A stretch of DNA of 64,000 bases from assembly GCA_003255065.1 (NCBI GenBank), contig QAOA01002053.1, positions 189,821 through 253,820 of the forward strand, in the 5' to 3' direction. The notes beneath the pieces were generated by a model, which saw nothing but the letters and a program-made list of their open reading frames with translations, made no database searches and had not been told where the DNA came from. This DNA comes from Cercis canadensis (taxonomy: Eukaryota > Streptophyta > Magnoliopsida > Fabales > Fabaceae). Positions 1 through 11,866 of the stretch are shown piece after piece. Positions within the stretch are counted from its first letter, which is position 1. The number at the start of each line of letters is the position of its first letter. The position numbers and the translations under genes were made by a program.

Positions 1-2066
1 TGAAGAGTGATGGAGGTCGGCTTTGCTTCTCCTAGTCCAAGTTTCCTGTAAATAGATAAAGGCATTAAATTGATAGAAGCACCTAAATCACATAAAGCTT
101 TACCAAAGAAAAGATTACTAATAGTGCAAGGAATAGTGAAACTCCCTGGATCTTTGAGCTTTGGAGGTAACTTGTTCTGGAGGATGGCGCTGCACTCTTC
201 AGTAAGTGCAACTGTTGCATAGTCCTCTAATCGCCTCTTGTTAGTGAGGATCTCCTTCATGAACTTCACATAACTTGGCATCTGTGCCAATGCCTCTGCA
301 AAAGGTAAGTTGATGTGGAGTTTCTTGAAGACCTCAAGAAATTTAGAGAACTGTTTGTCCATGTTCTGCTTCTGAAACCGATGAGGAAATGGCACTCGGG
401 GTTTGTATGGTGGGGGATTATCCGGAGGGAGAGTAGATTTGGATTTTTGCTCCTCCACTACGTCACCCTTAGGCGTCTCTTCTAAAGGTACAGCAGTGAC
501 TCTATTGTTTTCGATGGCTGTTTCCTTTGCTGGATCTTTACTCTTTGGTTCTTCCAGTATCTTGCCACTTCTTAGAGATATGGCTTTGACTTGCTCTTTG
601 GGATTTCTCTCCGTATTGCTCGGCAATGAACCTTGGTCTCTTGATGAGAGTAAATTTGAGATTTGCCCCATCTGTACCTCTAAGTTTCTAATAGAAGCTG
701 CTTGATTTTGAAGTGTCATGTCTGTCCTTGTCATAAACTGAGTGGTATTCACTGTGAGTTGAGCAAGGGCATCTTCTAAAGAAATCTTAGGTGGTGCAGG
801 AGCTTGCATCTGAGGTTGAGATGATGGCTGAAATCCGGGTGGCTTAACCACATTTTGAGAATTTTTCCAGGAGAAATTTGGATGGTTTCTCCATCCCGGA
901 TTGTAGGTATTCGAGTACGGATTTCCTGGCCTGTTAGGGTTTCCCACAAAATGAGCTTCTTCCACAGATGATGGTGCTTCTGATGTCACAATTGGGTAAT
1001 CTGTACTTGAGTGTTCACCATGACACACTTCACAAGCAGCAACAGTAGAATGAATTGCATTAGCTGTCAGAGTGCCCAAGTGCTTTGCAATTGTATCCAT
1101 TTTTGCAGTGAGAGCAACAAAGGGGTCTACAGCATGCAACCCATAGGCCCTCTTTGCTGGAATCCTTTCAGATGGCCATTGGCGGGCATTATCCGCTATT
1201 TGATCAAGCAGCTTACTAGCTTCATCAGTCGTTTTCTCCATAAGAGAACCATTTGCAGCAGCATCAAGTAAAGTTCTCGTGGTGCCATTCAAACCATTGT
1301 AGAAGGTTTGAATTTGCATCCACTCCTGTAAGCCGTGATGTGGGCACTTTCTCATCAAACCCTTGAACCGCTCCCATGCCTCATGCAAAACTTCTGTCTC
1401 ATGTTGAGCGAAAGTGTTGATGTCGTTTCTCATTCTGGCAGTTCTTGCTGGAGGAAAGAAACGAGTCAAGAATTGAGTTGTCATTTGATCCCAAGTGCAA
1501 ATGGATCCTGCTGGAAGGGAGTATAGCCAACTCCGTGCCTCGTCCTTCAGTGAGAAAGGAAACAGACGTAATCTGAGGGCGTCATCAGTAACGCCATTGA
1601 ACTTGAATGTGTCGCAGATCTCCAAAAATCCCGCCAAGTGCACATTTGCATCTTCGGTTGCAAAGCCACCAAACTGATTGGCTTGCACCATTTGGATGAC
1701 ACTAGGCTTGATTTCAAAGGAATTTGCCGCAATGGTTGGCCTAGAGATGCCTGAGATTTGGACAGGTCCCGTTGGAACTCCATAGTGCTTCAATGGTTTA
1801 CGGACAACCTCCGGTGGTGGTGGATTTTCTCCGGTATTCTCCATAGTACTCTGAGTTGGTTGTGACACGGTTCTCCTTTCCCTTCGATTTCGTCTACAAG
1901 TCTTCTCGATTTCAGAATCAAAAGGAATTACATTTGCTTGCCCCGAACTTCTCATGCACTAAGAAAAATTTCCTGAAAAATACACACACCACGTGATTAC
2001 AAAAATAAATAAAATCTAGACTAATATTAGAATATGTTGGTATTGATATTAATAGACGCACAGTCC
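1..2066 (-). mobile_element. Ty3/gypsy retrotransposon (Athila-like), gag-protease region, cut by window edge
   Basis: A minus-strand reading frame starts at the ATG at 1955 and runs off the left edge, open over the whole visible part (about 650 codons). It begins MRSSGQANVIPFDSEIEK. It has a retrotransposon gag core (SWLYSLPAGSICTWDQMTTQ, then FLTRFFPPARTARMRNDI), the motif NTYNPGWRNHPNFSWKN typical of plant Athila-like gag proteins, and a retroviral-type aspartic protease start (CDLGASINLMPLSIYRKLG) close to the edge. Gag would coat the element's RNA and protease would cut the polyprotein. 1956-2066 looks like untranslated leader and ends at an assembly join (n at 2067). Reverse transcriptase, integrase and both LTRs lie outside or were not found. 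The visible part looks whole. The Athila assignment rests on remembered motifs. Confidence 0.85.
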
Positions 2067-2067
2067 N

Positions 2068-2921
2068 ATAAAAAAAATTCACATTCAGTAGAAAAAAGAT
2101 AAAAAAAAACTAATAATTATTGAACCAGTGTTAACTGCTTTCAATTCAAAGGGGAACTGAGCCTGAAATCCATAGAAACTAGAGACTAAGAAGAGAATGA
2201 GAGAGTGAGGAAAGGGAAAGAAAGAGTAAAAGAATAAGAGAAAAATCAAATGCCCAAATCAACTCAGAGACAGAAATTTGAGGAAATCAATCCTGATTTG
2301 GGTTTCGAACCCTAAACATCTTCAATCTCAAAAATTAAACAAAAGCAATCCTATATTACTCATCGTCTTCTTTAGATGTTGCCCAACACTACTCACAGAA
2401 ATCCTCAAGCCAAAAATTACACACACAAGGGGGTTTAAAAATCCACATTCCGATAGGTCACAAAACTAGAAAAATCTACATGTAACTCACCTGCAAGTCT
2501 GCAACACCGAAACAGCAGAGAGTCAGAGACACCGGTGATGGTCCGACGATGGAGGAGAGGAGAGTGCTAAGGAGAACCTGTAGTAAGGGATTTGACAATG
2601 GGAGGGACTGAGGGAGAGTCAGAGAAGGAGAGAAAATTCTGAAGTTAGGGATTCTGAAGTGAGGGGAGGAGTCGAAGGAGACTTAGGGCAGCTGGGCTAC
2701 TCATCCTTATTTTACAAAATGACGTCGTATCTCTATACTCGGTTTGGTTCGGTTTATCACCGGTTTTTATTCAATGAAACCGAAAACCGAACTGGTCCTA
2801 TCGGTTTTTCAAAAAATCAAACCGTAAACTGAACCGCCTATCTCGGTTTGACTCAGTTTCGGTCCGGTTCATTTCGGTTCGGTCGGTTTAGCCGGTTTAG
2901 GCGGTTTAGCTTACACCCCTA
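2068..2921 (-). mobile_element. hAT DNA transposon, 5' terminal part
   Basis: On the minus strand this stretch starts with TAGGGGTGTAA, a common plant hAT terminal inverted repeat. It is followed by about 180 bp of subterminal repeats built on CCGAACCGAAA / CGGTTTGGTTCGGTTT. Next comes a GC-rich leader with a TGACGTCGT motif and a probable noncoding first exon ending near 2489 at a GT donor (TTGCAG then GTGAGT). The other intact hAT in this window is organised the same way (GC-rich leader, then a long intron). The possible 8-bp target duplicate beside the terminus is 2922-2929, but the partner end is not in view: the stretch ends at the join at 2067. No transposase is seen. Class is by terminus and layout only. 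Confidence 0.55.
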
Positions 2922-2929
2922 GTTAAAAC

Positions 2930-4394
2930 TGTAAGATGCGGTTTTCAATGTATGAAATTTTTAGAATTTTGACATTTTTCCAATGCTTCTAGTTCTAATT
3001 CAAATATGGCTGTTTCAAGTAGCTAATTACCATTTGAAATCATTTTTTTGGGTTTTGTTTAGTATTCTGTTTGGGGTTCATTACTTGCACTTTTTGAATT
3101 GTTTTAAGGATATTTACTATGTTGGTTTAAGTGATGTCTTGAATACCAATTGGGGGCTGTTCTAGGTTTTCATTTCTCATATGCACTGTTTGCACCATTT
3201 TAAAGACTTTTTAGGGTTTGATTGTGTGTTCTTGGATGAATTTGGGTTATCCTATTTGAAGTATGTGGAGATTAAATGTGATGTGTCATTTAGGTAGATT
3301 CCTTTTAAGTTTTTGACTAATTTGTGTTTGGTGTATTCATAAGCATCTTTGAATACAACTGAGGGTGATTATGGTCGTGGGTAAGTTGAAGGGTTCTGCT
3401 CGAGAAGACTTTGCTACAAGCTAAGAGCAAGAGATTTTTTTTTTTATCTTACTTTATTTTTGAATGTAATTAAAGTCTTATTCCCCAAGACAAGTATTGC
3501 AATACTTAAAATTATGCATGCATATAAAATATATATATGTATTGTCCACAGGCCCCTTCACTTATCATGGGAGAGTAGATTGAGTCTGATTCTTTTATGG
3601 AATAACTTTGTTTATCCAACCTAGGTGAAGGTAGTGCCAACTTGGAGGGTGCTTTATGCGAGAAAGGGGTGAAAATATTTAGGTCTCGGTAGAAAAATAA
3701 TGCATTGCACATTTAGATTCTTTGCTTTAATTTTTTCAAATATTCCTGTAATACTTTTATTATTTTTGGGATAAATGAAATACACATTTTTTGTCATATT
3801 ATATTCGTACAATCAATTTAGGGTAACTGTCTTTAGATGGATGCTTTGAGTTGCTTAACACCTTACTCACGCATAATCAGACTCCCGAATCATCTCTAGT
3901 TTGTAGACCATTTAAAAAAAATATATATAAAAAATTTTCCAATTGTTCCCCTTTTTTAAATACAATTGGTGACGACTCTAAGTTTTCTTTTAAAAATTAA
4001 TATTTCAAAAAAGTCTGTCATTCATGTAGTAGTTACCTTCGGGTATGTTATAACACAAGGTCTTAACTTTACACTTTTTCATCCTCAGTTGATATTAGCT
4101 TAGACTAATCTTCTAAGTTAGTTTTTCGTTTCTTTGCTTAAAAAGTAATGCTTGATAGGAGCACATTCATAGGCTATTTTGGAGTTATTGATGTTAGTAG
4201 AATAATATTTCTTCCTCACTGTAAGACCTCTTTAGACTCTTTGGGCATTTGGCAGCTAAATTAGTTTTCCCTACTAGAAAATCTCAAATTTTCTTCTTCA
4301 TTTTCTTTTTATATTTATCTTCATTTGGCAATTATGAATTGCCCATTGTCTTTGCTTTATTAGTTTCATTTGATAGCTGCAAAGGCAAACTGTG
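2930..4394. other. No gene recognised
   Basis: AT-rich sequence with short frames only. No protein similarity, terminal repeats or RNA gene recognised. 2930-3430 contains several T-rich tracts. Confidence 0.5.
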
Positions 4395-4870
4395 TTTTCC
4401 TATGTTTGCATGTGATGATCAGCCCTTGAATAAGTGGAACACGGGCTGTAGACACGACCGTGTTCATTTATGGAGCAGACTGTGTCACTTAAGCATCATC
4501 TTTGGAGTGGAGACACAAGATGTGACACGGGCGTGTTCACTTATGGAGAAGGTCGTGTCACTTAGACTTGGTATCTGGACTGACAACGTAGGCAAGAACA
4601 CGGGGGTGTTCACTGGAGAGATTGGTTGTGTTCATTGGAGTGAATCTCTGGAGGTTAGACATAGGGGCATGGAAGCTGAGACACGGGGCGTGTTCATCAA
4701 ACACGGCCTCAACCATGGCCGTGTTTGAGATGATGAATTGGAGTGAGTCTCTAGATTACACACACGGGCTTAGACACGGGCAAGGCAATTAGTGACATGG
4801 GGCATGCCACTTAAGTGAAGTTTCGGATCATCAAGACACAATCGTGTCGATGGCGTGTTGTCTCATAAAT
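4395..4870. repeat. Dispersed short palindromic repeats of the CACGGGCGTGTTCA type
   Basis: Irregularly spaced copies of ACACGGGCGTGTTCACTTATGG-like and GACACGACCGTGTTCA-like units recur about ten times, for example near 4440, 4530, 4600, 4685 and 4710. The core CACGGSCGTG is self-complementary. The stretch is open for 159 codons (4249-4728), but the translation follows the repeats and matches no family I know. Such CACGGGCGTGT strings are common in plant LTR-retrotransposon spacers, and a Ty1/copia leader begins just downstream, so I read this as decayed retroelement DNA rather than a gene. Confidence 0.5.
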
Positions 4871-5446
4871 CAGTTAGTTAGTTAGTTATTGGCCACAATC
4901 GACTTGCAACTGATGTATATATAAATGTGTGATGTGTGAAGGGCGAGATAAAGGTGCAATTAGAGTTTCTAAACTTGTGAGAAATTAGATAAGGAAAGAA
5001 TCAGAGTGATTAAGAGAGAAAAGATAGAGTGAGGCATGAGGTTCTAATTGCATATGCTACAAAGGTTCAAGAACTGGAACCAATGGGGATTCTATTGTAA
5101 GAAAGATTCAATCTTGTTGATGATAATCATAGTGGAATGCTCTCTCCTGTGGATGTAAGCCAATTTGGCTGAACCACGTAAATCTCTGGTGTTGTTCTTC
5201 TTTTTGATTTACTACCTTATAAGTTTTCTGGTTTAGTTTTTTGCTCTTCTGGTATATGCTTGTTGTTTGTTAATTGGTTGCATAGATTGCGTTTTCTCTA
5301 AAAATTGGCACCGTCCGTGGGGAGAAGAATTGAAGAGAAGAGGCATAGCCATGGGAACAACCAAGTATGATATTGAGAAATTCTCTAGTTCCAGTGATTT
5401 CGGATTGTGGAGGATCAAGATACAAGCAATCCTGGTGCATCTAAAG
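4871..5446 (+). mobile_element. Ty1/copia retrotransposon (Tork-like), LTR end and gag start only
   Basis: The stretch near 5140-5220 reads like the end of a Tork-type LTR (GTGGATGTAAGCCAATTTGG, then ACCACGTAAATCTCTGG). A primer-binding-like site (ATTGGCACCGTCCGTGGGGA) follows near 5306. The start of gag, MGTTKYDIEKF then DFGLWRIKIQAILVHLK, begins at 5351 and matches the conserved N-terminus of Tork/SIRE-type gag proteins. The match ends near 5446. This is a fossil fragment; no pol is attached. The copia pol at 6.6-10 kb has a different LTR and probably belongs to another element. Confidence 0.6.
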
Positions 5447-6301
5447 TAAGGCCCTTAAAGACATCTATGATTAAACATCAATTTCACAATGTCAAAACAC
5501 CTGGATATTGCTTAAATGAAGGCAGTGTATTGTTACTCCTTTTATTATATATAATTTGTTGAAAATAAGTTTCCAGATACAATCTAATTAATTGCCTACC
5601 ACATGTGTCTTATCTAATTTCCAGTTGCTGATTATTATTTTTTTCAATTTAAATATGCTGTCTCTGTTTCTAATATATTTTCCTCTTCAATTTTCATATT
5701 TGCCTTCCAAGGCTAGTCATATTCTTTTGATAATTAACACAAAAAGAGATGAAGCAATTGCTTCTGTCTATTTTTTCCTCATGTTTGGTCTCTTGATTAC
5801 AGGTAAGAAGCATGGGAAGTGATTGCAAGGCTAATTGCTTTAAGCAATTAAGAAAGGAAATAGAGCTCAGACATCATATAAAAGCACACTGCTATCAACA
5901 ACAAATACACAGCCGAATCATACAAAGACCCAAGTATTCAGCAGCATGTGCATGATTTGTTGCGAAGAAGCTGAAAAATTGACCCAAAAAAGAAAAATCT
6001 GAGGAATATAGTTCATTCAATTTATAGAAAATCTTAAGGACAGGGACTAGAAAGGAAGAAAGGATTTTGGTCAACTATAGATAAGAGTTTCTTTCTCTGT
6101 GTTCTAGTTATCATCTAATTGCATGTCTCATTTGTGATGTATATATAAAGCTCAACTTCATTAATCAAATACACTAATTTCTCCGTTGAGGAGCTTCATA
6201 GTAAACAATGAGCCCCTTCTTTTATTTTCTCATAATTTCTATTGCTTTTTTTTTTGTTGTTTTCTTGTTTCTTTACTTGTTTACAAAAAAAAAAAAAAAA
6301 A
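5447..6301. other. No gene recognised; ends in poly-A and assembly join
   Basis: AT-rich DNA without a supported coding region. It ends in an A tract and a single n at 6302. A TATATATAAAG box-like string occurs near 6140, but no transcript can be tied to it. Confidence 0.4.
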
Positions 6302-6302
6302 N

Positions 6303-6586
6303 TAACGGTAACTAATACCGTTGGAATCATTAAATAAGTTTTTTTTTTTTAAAATAAAAAATCCAAAAAAAATTAAAATAATAATAATAATAAATAAGAA
6401 ATTCTAACGGTATTTTTTCCGTTGGAATTTTTTTTTTCAAAATCGAATTTCAACTGTAAAATTCTGTTAGAATTTTTGTTGGAATTTTGCAATTTCAACT
6501 GCCACTTTTCTAACGACCTAAATTTCATTAGAATTAGAAATTCCAATGGAAAAATTCCATTGGAATCCAAGAAAATTCTTGTAGTG
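6303..6586. mobile_element. CACTA (En/Spm) transposon, one terminus
   Basis: The stretch ends TTCTTGTAGTG at 6586, the complement of the CACTACAAGAA terminus of plant CACTA elements. Subterminal units of the TAACGGTA / CCGTTGGAATTT type recur at 6303-6560. The next three bases, TTA (6587-6589), could be the 3-bp target duplicate. The other terminus is not found; the join at 6302 cuts this side. It abuts copia polyprotein sequence, so it probably inserted into that element. No transposase is visible. Confidence 0.6.
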
Positions 6587-9500
6587 TTACACATTCCCAC
6601 CACCTCCTTTCACTTAAACCATGTTCATTGTGTCCCTGAAATGAAAAACAACCTAATTTTTGTCTCTTGACTTTGTCAATCCAATAATGTTTCCATTGAG
6701 TTTTCACCTATTTCTTTTTCTATGAAGGATTTGACTTCAGAGGCGTCTTTTCTTCGCAGCCCCAATAATGGTTCCACCTATCACCTTCCCGTCATTGCCA
6801 CTCAACCTTCATCATCTTCCCATGCTCACCATGTTCAATGCCTACATCCTCCCTCTCTTTGGCATCATCGACTAGGTCATCCCCAAAATAAAACTCTACA
6901 GCACATTGCAACTCATTTTTAGCGTCCAATAAAAACTGACACCCTAGACTGTCTGTCTTGCTCCTGTCACAAGAGTCACCGACTTCCTTTTTCTACCTCC
7001 AGTCTCAAGTCTACAAAAGCCACTTGAAACCATCTTTGCTGATGTTTGGGGTCCATCCCCGCATGTTTCCATTTATGAATTTAAGTATTATGTAGTTTTT
7101 GTAGACCATTACACTAGGTATTGTTGGTTATATTTAATTAAGCAAAAATTTGATGTATTTCAAATTTTTGTTCAATTTAAAAATCTAGTGGAATATTTCT
7201 TTCATCATTCTATTGTCTCATTTCATTCTAATAATGGTCGTGAATTCATCAAATTAAAACCATTTCTTGCCCAACATGACATCTCATTTTATACTACCCC
7301 TTAATATGCCCCTGAAAGAAACGGCCTTGCCAAAAGAAAATACCGCCACATAGTTGAAACTAGCTTGCCCCTTCTTCATTTTGCCCATCTCCCCTTAAAA
7401 TTTTGGTCATATGTTTTTTTTAACAGCCACTTATTTAATTAATCGTCTACCCACCCCTACACTTCAAATGTCAACGCCATTCACCAAACTCTTTCACCAA
7501 AACCCTAATTATCCCACCTTAAAGGCGTTTGGATGTTTATGTTATTCTTGGTTACGTCCCTATTCTTCCCATAAACTTAATCTCCGTTCCACTCCGTGTC
7601 TATTTTTTGGTTATTCCACAAATAATTATTCATTTATTTGTTATGATTTTAATCATGATAACACATATTTATCTAAGCATGTAAAATTTGTGAAAACTGT
7701 TTATCCCTTCCAAAACCCTATTCAGTCACAAAGTCCTCATTCTCCTCTAAATCTTGACTTAATTCCCATCACTTACTATAATGTTTCCCGCCCTACCTCA
7801 AACTCTCCACAAATGCCGCCCCCTAGTGTCCCACCTAACTCAGCTTTTTCCTCCTCTAATATCTTATCCCAATCAAACTCTCCCTCTCCCTCACAGTCCT
7901 AATTGAATTCTCCTTCTCCCTCACAGTCCTAATCGAATTCTTCATCTCCTTCTCAATCCCCATATAGTTCCTTAAATAATTCCAACTCTTCTTTTTCTAA
8001 TTATAATAATCCTTTATTTTTGGATAATTCTCTTCCATTATCTTCTCTCCCTTCCCAATCAAACACCACTTTAATCGCAACCAACTTTACCTTTTCACCC
8101 TTACCTACTCTCCCACCGAATACACTCTCTTTCTCTCCCCATCTTGAAGTTGTTCTTCCTTTCCCTCCCTTGACAGTCCAGCCGAATACACTCTCACCCT
8201 CTCCCCATCTTGAAGTTGTTCTTCCTTTTCCATTACCCACAATCTAACCACATTCCCTCTCTACCTCCACTCAGCCTCTAGCTCCCCTTCCACCAACTTT
8301 AACACTACCGCTTTCTCCTCTCCAATTTTTGCCCCTTACCCTTTTCTCCCCTCCAGCCGAATTACCTCCCCTTCCCTCAAAGAAAATAGTTACTCACTCC
8401 CACAACAATATTCACAAACTGAAAAAACTCTTCACCCTTAAAGCAACCAAATATCCAATTCCTACCTCCCTAGAACTTACTTGTCGCTCTCAAGCTCTTC
8501 AATCCCATGAATGGCACCTTGCTATGTTCCATGAATTTGATGCATTGCTCACAAATAGTACATGGTCTCTTGTTTCTCCCCGTCCCAACGCCAATATCAT
8601 TGGTTGTAAGTGGGTTTATCGTGTTAAAAGAAAACCAGATAACACAATTGATAGGTACAAAGCTCACCTAGTTGCCAAGGTCTATTCTCAACGCATTGGC
8701 ATTGATTATAAAGAGATTTTTAGTCCTGTTGTTAAACCACAAACCATCAAATCTGTCATATCCATTGCACTTAACAACTAGTGGTCCCTCAAGCACATGG
8801 ATGTCAATAATGCCTTTTTACAAGGCACTCTTGAAGATGAAGTCTACATGGCCCAACCTCCAGGGCATGTTGATCCGTCACAACTGTCCTATGTGTGTAA
8901 GTTGCAGAAAGCCATTTATGGCCTCAAACAAGCTCCACGAGCTTGGTACCATGAATTGGCTCAGTTTATGCTCTCTATTGGATTTACCAACTCTTTATTT
9001 GATGACTCCTTATTCATCTACAATAAATTTGGTATTGTTGCTTACTTTCTCATATGTGTAGATGATTTATTGCTCAATGGTAACTCTACTGGATTTTTGT
9101 CTCAATTTTGCAAGCAGCTAGCTACTAGATTATCTCTTAAGGATCTCGGCACCCCATCCTATTTTCTTGGTGTCGAGTTCCTTCTTCAAGAAAATGACAT
9201 ATTTCCATCTCAGCACAAATATATCACAGATCTACTGGAAAGATCAAAGATGTCTAAAGCAAAATAAGTCAATTCCCCTATGTCTACATCTCTCTCCTTG
9301 AGTCTTAATGATGGATCTTCATCCACAGATCCTACAAAATACAGAAGTCTAATTGGAGCATTGCAATATCTCTCTTTAACCTGCAGTGACATTGGCTATG
9401 CAATGAACAAATTGTCCTAATTCATGCACAAGCCCACTGTCACACATCTTATTGCCTTGAAAAGAGTACTCTGATATCTCAAAACAATAATGTACTTTGG

Positions 9501-10280
9501 TCTTCACTTGAAAGGCAATAGTCCTCTTCAACTATTTGCCTACTCAGATGGTGATTGGGTGGGTAATCCAAATGATTGCACCTCAACCTCAGCTCACATA
9601 GTGTTCATGGGCACCAATGCCCTCTCTTGATCTTCAAAAAAGCAACGCAGTGTAGCCCGCTCTAGCACTGAAGCATAATATCGTTTTGTAGCCTCTACCA
9701 CTGCTGAACTTGCATGGTTAACAAATATGCTCACGGAGCTTGGTATCACACTCACTACAGTGCCTATTATCTACTGTGATAATATTAGAGTTACTTATGT
9801 GCCAATCCGGTCTTTCACTCTCGTATGAAACACATCTAACTGGATTATCACTTTGTAAGGGAAAAAGTTCAAGCTATTCAACTCCAAGTGTCTCATGTTT
9901 CTACAAAGGACCAACTTGCTGACATTTTCACCAAGCCACTGCCTTCGTCTGTATTCACTTATCTTCGAGCCAAGATTGGATTTCTTGATGGATCCGCCAT
10001 CTTGTAGGGGCATGATAGAGAAAACCCTATTTAGGGTTTTGGCTAGGGTTTCCAAACCCATTAGGACTGTTATACCCATTAGGATTGTTATACTAGACAT
10101 ACTAGTATAATAGAATTATGATTGTTACACTAGATTTATCTAGGTTTATTCTTTAGTTATCCTTTATTTAGTTGGACTCTTTTGTACCCTTATAAGTACA
10201 ATTACACACATCAATACAATTACACTTTTTTCCATCTCTTTATTTTTCTCTATACCTTTCACTCTGCAGCAGGCGTTACA
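6587..10280 (+). mobile_element. Ty1/copia retrotransposon, broken
   Basis: Copia polyprotein parts in the usual order on the plus strand: GAG-pre-integrase (LWHHRLGHPQNKTLQHIATH near 6855), integrase core (about 7020-7700, with LYLIKQKFDVFQIFVQFKN and FGCLCYSWLRPYSSHKLN), a low-complexity Pro/Ser linker (7700-8450), reverse transcriptase (about 8500-9270, with GCKWVYRVKRKPDNTIDRYK, MDVNNAFLQGTLEDEVYM, YGLKQAPRAWYHE, CVDDLLL) and RNase H (about 9530-9960, with DQLADIFTKPLPSS). A purine tract precedes an LTR at 10013-10280. The 5' end is not seen. The element is an old fossil with several breaks. It sits directly upstream of a YUCCA pseudogene. Confidence 0.88.
10013..10280 (+). repeat. 3' LTR of the copia element
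   Basis: Starts TGATAGAG after a GTAGGGGCA purine tract, ends GGCGTTACA, length 268 bp, with the TG...CA ends expected of an LTR. It carries a TATAAGTACAATTAC stretch near 10190. Much of it reappears after the assembly join at 10413; that second copy is best read as the same locus sequenced twice. Confidence 0.65.
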
Positions 10281-10680
10281 ATCAGTTAACATACCAACAA
10301 AACTGAAATGTCAACAGTATTAAAACAAGGAAATTGTTGGTTTTAGATTAACTTAGTTAATTTGACCTTTATAACTATGTATATATAGCTATGCTTGCTT
10401 GTTAGACAGCCANTTATTCTTTAGTTATCCTTTATTTAGTTGGACTCTTTTGTACCCTTATAAGTACAATTACACACATCAATACAATGACACTTTTTTC
10501 CATCTCTTTATTTTTCTCTATACCTTTCACTCTGCAGCAGGCGTTACAATCAGTTAACATACCAACAAAACTGAAATGTCAACAGTATTAAAACAAGGAA
10601 ATTGTTGGTTTTAGATTAACTTAGTTAATTTGACCTTTATAACTATGTATATATAGCTATGCTTGCTTGTTAGACAGCCA
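10145..10680. repeat. Direct duplication of ~267 bp around a single n (probable contig overlap)
   Basis: 10145-10412 and 10414-10680 are nearly identical and separated only by n at 10413. The copy spans the right part of the copia LTR and the upstream region of the YUCCA pseudogene. A real tandem duplication would not be expected to break exactly at an n, so an unmerged overlap of two contigs is the simplest reading. Upstream distances here are therefore inflated by about 268 bp. Confidence 0.75.
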
Positions 10681-10840
10681 AACAAAACTTTATCTAAATT
10701 TGGCTATCACTCTCCGCAAGACAACTCAGCACCGTAGTACGTAGCAGCTAAATTCTGCCACTGTAATCAATGGCTTCTTATGTTGAATCTGCACAGCAAT
10801 AAAGAGAACAAGAAATTGTTGAAAATCTGAGTTGCCAGAA

Positions 10841-11162
10841 GAGGTTATGCTAAGAGTAAGATTCTAAGCTAATAATGAGCCAACATTGCTAGTGCGAGTA
10901 AAAGAGAGATCAGAGGAGAAGAGTTATGTATCGGTTTTGAGATGAAGAGAATCGGGTAGGAATTTGCAAAAGTAGCGTTTGTCAAAGCAATACTTTGCTT
11001 TTTTTTTCTATAAAGTATTGCTTTGGCAAATGTTACTTTTGACAATCCATACATATTCTCTTCATCTCAAAATAGATACATAACTCCTCTCCTCTGACCT
11101 CTTTTTTACTCACGCTAGCAATGTAGCCTCATTATTTTCTTTGGAGACTTAGCATAACCTCT
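10841..11162. mobile_element. Fold-back MITE inside YUCCA copy A
   Basis: Two inverted arms of about 155 bp, 10841-10998 and 11005-11162, are separated by a few bases of T tract. The ends read GAGGTTATGCTAAG on the left and its complement CTTAGCATAACCTC on the right. Internal landmarks such as AAAGTATTGCTTTGGCAAATG and CTCACGCTAGCAATG also occur in the tandem array at 38.4-39.4 kb, so the two belong to one family. It carries no coding capacity. It sits where homology to YUCCA exon 1 stops and intron 1 resumes, so it may mark or have promoted the loss of most of exon 1. Confidence 0.8.
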
Positions 11163-11866
11163 CTTTCTTGCCAACACATACATGTGTTAGGTAAAAGCTT
11201 AATACATACACCTCCATTTTAAAATGTAACATCATCTTTCTTTTTAAATTTTAACTATTTTGATTAACATAATTTTCTTTCTGTGTTTAGGTGCATGTTT
11301 TCACTAAATAAATGGTGTTAGTGGCAATACATTTGTTGAAGTTCCTTCAAGTAGGGATCATTTTATCTTAAGGCCACAACATGTCATTTTCCCACTATTG
11401 ATGTTGGTTGCAAGGGCATGATTTAGAAAAGGGAAGTAAAGGTAGCTAGAAATAACAAAATCTGATGAGCAACATTTAATCATTCATTTCCTTTCTCAAT
11501 TAACATAGCTATTAATTTGATTATAACTCTTTATATGTTTAATTAGGTTTTTCTAGCTGTCTCCTTCAACAGAGAAGACAAGATGATAGAATTTGATGAT
11601 GGAAGACAAGCGCACTTTGCTGTCATAATCTTTGCCACAAGATACAAAAGCACTGTCTTGAAGTGGTTGAAAGTGCATGATCATATATGGTTAGTTATTT
11701 AATCCTAGAGCAAAGAGGAGAACTTTTAATCAGTATATATATTATGGACATAATTAACTTTTGTGTCACTTGTCTTGACTTAAGGATTATAAGGAGCTAT
11801 TTAATGAGGATGAGAAGACAAAATAAAGTAATCCAAATCATTGGAAAGGAGAAAAAGACATCTATT

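Noticed and set aside
4249-4728. A 159-aa protein gene
   Set aside because: Translation follows nucleotide repeats, matches no family and has no promoter context.
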